Positions 49,015 through 53,325 of a stretch of DNA of 53,325 nt are shown piece by piece. A model generated the notes under the pieces. It did not search any database and was not told the DNA's origin. It worked only from the letters and a program-made list of their open reading frames with translations. How positions within the stretch are numbered: the first letter of the stretch is position 1; every line of letters starts with the position of its first letter. The position numbers were made by a program, and so were the translations under genes. The stretch comes from Opitutaceae bacterium (lineage in GTDB: Bacteria; Verrucomicrobiota; Verrucomicrobiia; Opitutales; Opitutaceae): positions 1 to 53,325 of the forward strand of contig JAUSID010000210.1 in assembly GCA_030648295.1 (NCBI GenBank). Reading direction: 5' to 3'.

Positions 49015-51729
49015 TCACGGTTTCGGCGGCGCCACCCCGAGCCGTTCGAGCGCGTTGCGCGCAACCGCGTGGCCGTGGCCGATTTGTTTTTGCAGCACCA
49101 ACAGGTAGGCGGTCTTCGCCTCATCCATCTTGCCCTGCTGCTCGAGCAGTTCGCCGAGACGGAGCAAAGTCCGCCCGAGCCAGTACCGTCGCTTTGCGTC
49201 GGGCTCGAGCGGTTTCGCGTCGCGCAGCAAAAAGGGATCAATCACGTCCCGCAGCCAGACCTTTACCGCCGCGTCGGGCTTGCCGCGGCGCGCCAGCAAC
49301 TCACCAAGATTGTAACCCGCCTCGACCCGCACGTCGCGTGGAGCGTCGACCCGGTCGCGCAGTTCCTCGAATTTCTGCTGTGCGATGTCGGCGTGCATCT
49401 GCGTCGCGTCATCGGCCGCCGATTGCGCGTTGTGACATTCAGCCAGTGCCAGCTGCGCGAGCACGACGTCAGGCCGGCGTGGATACTTGTTCACCAGGTC
49501 CTCGTACGCGCGCTGAGCCTGCGGAAACTGGCCCAATTTGCGGAGCAAATCGCCCTGCTTCAGCCGCGCGGCGAAAATGAGATCCGCCTCGCCCGCAGCG
49601 GACGGCAGGTTGACCAGGTCCTCGATCCGCTTGTTCGCCTCCTCGAGATTCTTCGGCTGGCCGAGCCGCTCCGAGAGCACGGCCAGATGAAACAGCGCAT
49701 ACGGGACATGCGGGCTGTTCTTGTAGGCCGGGTTGTCGACCAGGCTCGTCAGCCGCAGCCGCGCCTCGTCGATTTTTTCCTGGTTCGCGAAATGATCCGC
49801 CTCGACCAAAAAGGACTGAATGGAGGCTTCCGCATCGCGATAGTCGGCGCGCAGCTGCCGGCCGGTCTCGAGCGCGGCCGCCTCGCGGCCAAGTTGGAAC
49901 TCCGCGCGTTGCTTGAGCAGCACGACCATGCTGGCGATTTCACTTTTAAGCCGTTCATCGATGCCGCTCAGTGACGGGGCCAGCTTCTCCACCAGCGAGA
50001 GCGTCTGCTCGTATTGCTTCGCATCGAACGAGAGCTGTGCCTGAAGCCAGGCCATCCGCGCACGCAAATCGGGTTTCAGCGCGCCCACGTCCGCGCCGCG
50101 GGCGAGCAGACGGCTGACGCGATCGTACGCCTCGCGGGTCTTGCCCTCAAGCTGGAGAGCGCGCGCGAGGCTCCACTCCGCCTGCCAGCGATTCTCCAGA
50201 TCGAGCATCGGATCGTCCTCGAGTCCATCGAGCACCTTCGCCGCGCCCTCGGGCGACGCCCTGATTTCGGCCAGCACGCGCTGGTACATCAGCGCACTGA
50301 GCTTTTGCGCGTCGAGGTGCACCGGACGATCGCGCAGCACCGCGGCGTAAGCATCGGCAGCGGGGCGGAAATCCCCGGCGCGAAACGAAGCCTCGGCTTC
50401 GAGAATGCCGAATTCAGCGCGCGCCCGCGCCCGCGCCACGAGTGGCGAGACCGCCTCCGCCACACCGGGGCTTGGCACCTCTTCCTCTGCCACCGCGACT
50501 GACGCCAGCGCTTCGCGCGCCCGCCGGGCATTGTCGGCCGCGAGCCGGTAGCGACGCTGCTCCCACGCCGATTGCGTGAGCACGCCGAATGCATGCACCC
50601 GCAGCGGCGAGGCGGGAAAATTATCGCGCAGCTCGATTGCATCCTTTTCCGCCTGGATGAAATCCTTTTCCGCGAGCGCGTGCTGCGCCCGATGGAACAG
50701 CAGGCTCTCGCGCACCGGGTGCGGCGGCGTGGCCGCAATCAGCTTGTCCAGCAACCCACGGAACTGGCCGCGCGCCGGATCGGTCCGCGAGGCGTCGGCG
50801 AGCAGTTGCAGTGCCTGCCGCTGCCGGACGGGATTGCCGCCCGTTTCGAGCAGCTGGTTCAGCGCCGCGCGCCCGTCGGCGCTGCGGCCGCGATCGGCAA
50901 TCAGCCCGAGCACAAAATTAATCTCGTCGCGCACGGCCCTCTCCTGCCGGGACACCCGCATGAGCATTTGCTTGAGAAACGCGATCGCCTCCGGCTGGTG
51001 GCCGGCCGCGGCCCACATCACGGCATACGACTTGCCGGCATCGTAGCCGATCGATTTTCCGGCAAAGCTTTCATAATTCTCCCGCGCCTGCCGCAGATCG
51101 TTTTCCGTCGGGCTCCCCAATAGCCGGAACCGAACCTCCTCGCCGGCGAGTTGAAACCGGGCCCGGGCGAGGTCGGATTCCGCAGCCGCTTCCGCCTTCA
51201 GGTAATTCTCGTTGGCGCGTTTGATGTCGCGCACCGCGGCCGTGTCGTACAATGCACCGGCGAGAAACCAGTACCACGCCCGGTCACCACCCGACAGTTG
51301 TTCCGGCGTCAGCGAATCCCACTGCGCCTGCGCCACGTCGCGCTGGCGCAGTTGCAGCGCGGCGAGGCCCGTTCGCAACCGCCACGCGGCGCCGCGCGGC
51401 TCCGGCATGTCCGCGAGAATTTTCTGCGCATCCGCCCCGCGCCCCCCGTCCAGCAGGACACTGGCAAGGGCGAGCCCGAGTTGCACCTGATCGGCTCCCG
51501 GCTGCGCGAGCAAGTCGCGGTAGATGTCGGCCGCGGCCCCAAGAAAACCCAGGTCATGCGCACGCTGCGCGGCCGCGAGGTTGGCCAGCGTGCGCGCCTC
51601 GGGCGCCGACACGGCGATTTGAACCAGCGGGGCGGGCGCGACGAGCGGCTCCTGCCCCCAAGCCGCAACCGCGAGCATCATGCCCGCCATCACGGTCCGA
51701 CCGACAGGTGTTCGCCCACTCCTCAGCAT
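49015..51729 (-). CDS. large exported TPR-type protein
   Basis: This 904-aa protein starts with a signal peptide (MLRSGRTPVGRTVMAGMMLA, then VAAWGQEP). The mature part is helical throughout, with repeated pairs of helices of about 34-40 residues containing Ala/Leu/Tyr at TPR-like positions (for example RAHDLGFLGAAADIYRDLLA, RRYWLGRTLLRLGELLEQQG). TPR proteins in exbBD operons of Verrucomicrobia and Bacteroidota are probable partners of Tol/Ton-type motors in the periplasm, which is inference. It is the first gene of the operon with exbB, exbD and the unknown protein following. Confidence 0.8.
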   Translation of the reverse strand: MLRSGRTPVGRTVMAGMMLAVAAWGQEPLVAPAPLVQIAVSAPEARTLANLAAAQRAHDLGFLGAAADIYRDLLAQPGADQVQLGLALASVLLDGGRGADAQKILADMPEPRGAAWRLRTGLAALQLRQRDVAQAQWDSLTPEQLSGGDRAWYWFLAGALYDTAAVRDIKRANENYLKAEAAAESDLARARFQLAGEEVRFRLLGSPTENDLRQARENYESFAGKSIGYDAGKSYAVMWAAAGHQPEAIAFLKQMLMRVSRQERAVRDEINFVLGLIADRGRSADGRAALNQLLETGGNPVRQRQALQLLADASRTDPARGQFRGLLDKLIAATPPHPVRESLLFHRAQHALAEKDFIQAEKDAIELRDNFPASPLRVHAFGVLTQSAWEQRRYRLAADNARRAREALASVAVAEEEVPSPGVAEAVSPLVARARARAEFGILEAEASFRAGDFRPAADAYAAVLRDRPVHLDAQKLSALMYQRVLAEIRASPEGAAKVLDGLEDDPMLDLENRWQAEWSLARALQLEGKTREAYDRVSRLLARGADVGALKPDLRARMAWLQAQLSFDAKQYEQTLSLVEKLAPSLSGIDERLKSEIASMVVLLKQRAEFQLGREAAALETGRQLRADYRDAEASIQSFLVEADHFANQEKIDEARLRLTSLVDNPAYKNSPHVPYALFHLAVLSERLGQPKNLEEANKRIEDLVNLPSAAGEADLIFAARLKQGDLLRKLGQFPQAQRAYEDLVNKYPRRPDVVLAQLALAECHNAQSAADDATQMHADIAQQKFEELRDRVDAPRDVRVEAGYNLGELLARRGKPDAAVKVWLRDVIDPFLLRDAKPLEPDAKRRYWLGRTLLRLGELLEQQGKMDEAKTAYLLVLQKQIGHGHAVARNALERLGVAPPKP

Positions 51730-51854
51730 GTGAATACGCTGCTCACCGAGCTGGAAACAATCAACCGCGTTGTAAGTAGTTCGTTCTCGCACGAGTTCCC
51801 CATCGCGACACAATCGCCGGCGGTTCGGTTCCGATTTTCGAACTCCACCCTACC

Positions 51855-52457
51855 ATGACAACTCCGCTAATCGTCGTTGGTGTACTCCTGATCATCGTCG
51901 TCATCCTCGCCCTGTGGATCGTCGGCATCTTTAACGGCCTCGTCACGCTGCGCAACCGGCTGAAGAACGCTTTTGCGCAAATCGATGTTCAACTCAAGCG
52001 CCGCTACGATCTCATTCCGAACCTGGTTGAGATCGCGAAGGGTTACCTCAAGCACGAGCGCGAGACGCTCGAAGCCGTAATCAAGGCGCGCAACATCGCC
52101 GCCGCCGCCGCCACCGCCGTCGCCGCCAACCCGACCGACGGCGCGGCCATGAAGAGCCTCGTCTCCGCGGAAACCGGACTGGCCGGCGCGCTCTCGCGGC
52201 TGATGGTCGTGTCGGAGCAGTACCCCGACCTCAAGGCGAACGCGAACATGATGCAGCTGACCGAGGAGCTCACCTCGACCGAAAACAAAATCGCCTTCGC
52301 CCGCCAGGCATACAACGACAGCGTCATGGTGTACAACACCGCCCGCGAAACCTTCCCGAATGTAATATTCGCCGGCATGTTCAACTTCCAGGCGGCAGAG
52401 CTGTTCCGGATCGAGGACGCCGCCGAGCGCGTCGCGCCCAAGGTCCAGTTCACCTGA
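51855..52457 (+). CDS. lemA: LemA family protein
   Basis: This 200-aa protein has an N-terminal transmembrane helix (residues 6-27) and the long helical-bundle domain with the LemA signature (RLKNAFAQIDVQLKRRYDLI, then PNLVEIAKGY). The function of LemA is poorly known; the family often neighbours M48 metalloproteases, as here. It is divergent from the TPR gene, 125 bp away. Confidence 0.92.
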   Translation: MTTPLIVVGVLLIIVVILALWIVGIFNGLVTLRNRLKNAFAQIDVQLKRRYDLIPNLVEIAKGYLKHERETLEAVIKARNIAAAAATAVAANPTDGAAMKSLVSAETGLAGALSRLMVVSEQYPDLKANANMMQLTEELTSTENKIAFARQAYNDSVMVYNTARETFPNVIFAGMFNFQAAELFRIEDAAERVAPKVQFT

Positions 52458-52467
52458 GGCCATTTTC

Positions 52468-52590
52468 GATTTTTGATTCTCGATTTTCGATTGGGCGGTC
52501 GCCGCAGTGTGAATCGGAGATCGAGAAAGCGGCCGGGGCCGCCCCGCTGGTCGTAAATCGAAAATCGAGAATCCAAAATCGAAAATCCAC
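52468..52590. repeat. heptad-phased palindrome (GATTTTC family), lemA-M48 spacer
   Basis: The left arm reads GATTTTT, GATTCTC, GATTTTC, GATTGGG in phase from 52468 to 52495. The right arm reads AATCGAA, AATCGAG, AATCCAA, AATCGAA, AATCCAC in phase from 52556 to 52590, ending 2 bp before the M48 start codon. The centre has GCGGCCGG and GGCCGC dyads. This copy lies 34 kb from the rplO-secY one. Confidence 0.92.
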
Positions 52591-52592
52591 CC

Positions 52593-53325
52593 GTGGATTT
52601 CTTCGAAGCCCAGGTTCGCGCGAAGAAACGGACGTCGCGGCTCGTCCTGCTCTTTGTCGTGGCGGTGGCGGGCACCGTCATCGGCACTTATGTCGCCGCC
52701 GTGCTGTTCCTCCATCAGGCGGATCAAAAGCGGCGCGAATGGGACGGCGGCGAATACGGCCCGCGCGCCATCGTCTGGTGGAATCCGCGACTGTTCGGCG
52801 GCGTGGCCTCGCTCACGCTGACGGTCGTCGGCCTCGCCACATTGTACAAGTGGCACCAATACTCCGCCGGCGGCCACGTGGTGGCGGAAACGGTGGGCGG
52901 CCGTCATGTCGATCCGAATACGACGGATCTGAACGAACGCCGCCTGTTCAACGTGGTCGAGGAAATGGCCATCGCGTCCGGCGTGGCCGTGCCGCCGGTG
53001 TACGTCCTGGACGACGAGCCCACGATAAATGCGTTCGCCGCGGGGCTGACCACGAGCGACGCGATCGTGGCCGTGACTCGCGGCACGTTGGAAAAACTCT
53101 CGCGCGACGAATTGCAGGGCGTCATCGCCCATGAATTCAGACACATCCTGAATGGCGACATGAGGCTGAACATGCGGCTGACCTCGCTGGTTTTCGGCAT
53201 TCTCGTCATCGGACTCGTCGGTCGCGGCGTGCTCTGGACGCTTGGCCGTACGCGGACCCGCGGTCGGGGCAAGGGTGGGATCGCCGGCCTCGCATTCCTC
53301 GGCATCGCGCTCGTCGCCATCGGCT
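52593..53325 (+). CDS. M48-family zinc metalloprotease (3' end cut by the window)
   Basis: The first 244 codons are present. Two transmembrane helices (about 15-40 and 67-86) are followed by the catalytic domain with the HEXXH motif in IAHEFRHILNGD near residues 180-191, so the first two zinc ligands and the catalytic Glu are present. The third ligand would be beyond the window. The start is GTG 52593; an in-frame stop lies 13 codons upstream and no ATG or Shine-Dalgarno is available because the preceding sequence is a heptad palindrome. It pairs with lemA, a recurrent arrangement. Confidence 0.88.
   Translation, partial: MDFFEAQVRAKKRTSRLVLLFVVAVAGTVIGTYVAAVLFLHQADQKRREWDGGEYGPRAIVWWNPRLFGGVASLTLTVVGLATLYKWHQYSAGGHVVAETVGGRHVDPNTTDLNERRLFNVVEEMAIASGVAVPPVYVLDDEPTINAFAAGLTTSDAIVAVTRGTLEKLSRDELQGVIAHEFRHILNGDMRLNMRLTSLVFGILVIGLVGRGVLWTLGRTRTRGRGKGGIAGLAFLGIALVAIG

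Overview
This is a GC-rich bacterial window of 53.3 kb, most likely from Verrucomicrobiota and probably the Opitutaceae side of that phylum (inference). The evidence is the gene order tRNA-Thr, tuf, tRNA-Trp, secE, nusG, an order I recall from Chlamydiae and relatives, plus Verrucomicrobia-like EF-Tu and RpoB sequences and Ala/Pro/Lys-rich tails on several ribosomal proteins. No rRNA, transposase, prophage or CRISPR array is visible.

Left accessory part (1-12117). A 9-mer-phased inverted repeat opens the window. It is followed by a secreted or lipoprotein LolA-like protein, guaA, a secreted GH29 alpha-L-fucosidase, a PlsC-type acyltransferase, two single-domain response regulators around a ring-cleaving dioxygenase of the VOC superfamily, a PAP2 phosphatase, an eight- to nine-helix membrane protein with an internal duplication, and several small hypothetical genes. 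Gene decay is visible twice: a C-terminal stump of a YciE/DUF892 ferritin-like gene at about 7921-8160, and what looks like a frameshifted small membrane-protein gene at 10118-10345.

Central part (12118-46971). Nearly the whole core gene-expression cluster lies on the minus strand. In transcription order it is tRNA-Thr, tuf, tRNA-Trp, secE, nusG, rplK, rplA, rplJ, rplL, (attenuator), rpoB, rpoC, (terminator), a possible small leader or sRNA with its own terminator, rpsL, rpsG, fusA, rpsJ, rplC, rplD, rplW, rplB, rpsS, an inserted exported protein, rplV, rpsC, rplP, rpmC, rpsQ, rplN, rplX, rplE, rpsN, rpsH, rplF, rplR, rpsE, rplO, secY, a degenerate adenylate-kinase-like gene, map, rpsM, rpsK, rpsD, rpoA, rplQ and a strong intrinsic terminator. 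rpmD, rpmJ and infA are not found in the cluster, and the adk position is held by a protein that lacks the P-loop lysine.

Right part (47066-53325). A minus-strand operon encodes a 904-aa TPR-type exported protein, ExbB/TolQ, ExbD/TolR and an unknown membrane-anchored protein in the TonB position. Divergent from it are lemA and an M48 zinc metalloprotease that runs off the end of the window.

The most unusual feature is architectural. Most of the longer spacers inside the ribosomal cluster, and several outside it, are filled by imperfect palindromes whose two arms are tandem runs of 7-mers (9-mers in two cases). The 7-mer differs between several families (GATTTTC, GTGATGA, GAGGGAx/AGTCCCT, GGTTATC, GGAGCTT, GAGTTCT/AACCCxx, CAATGGC), but the 7-nt phase and the inverted-arm design are kept. 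One such element supplies the signal peptide of the exported protein inserted between rpsS and rplV.
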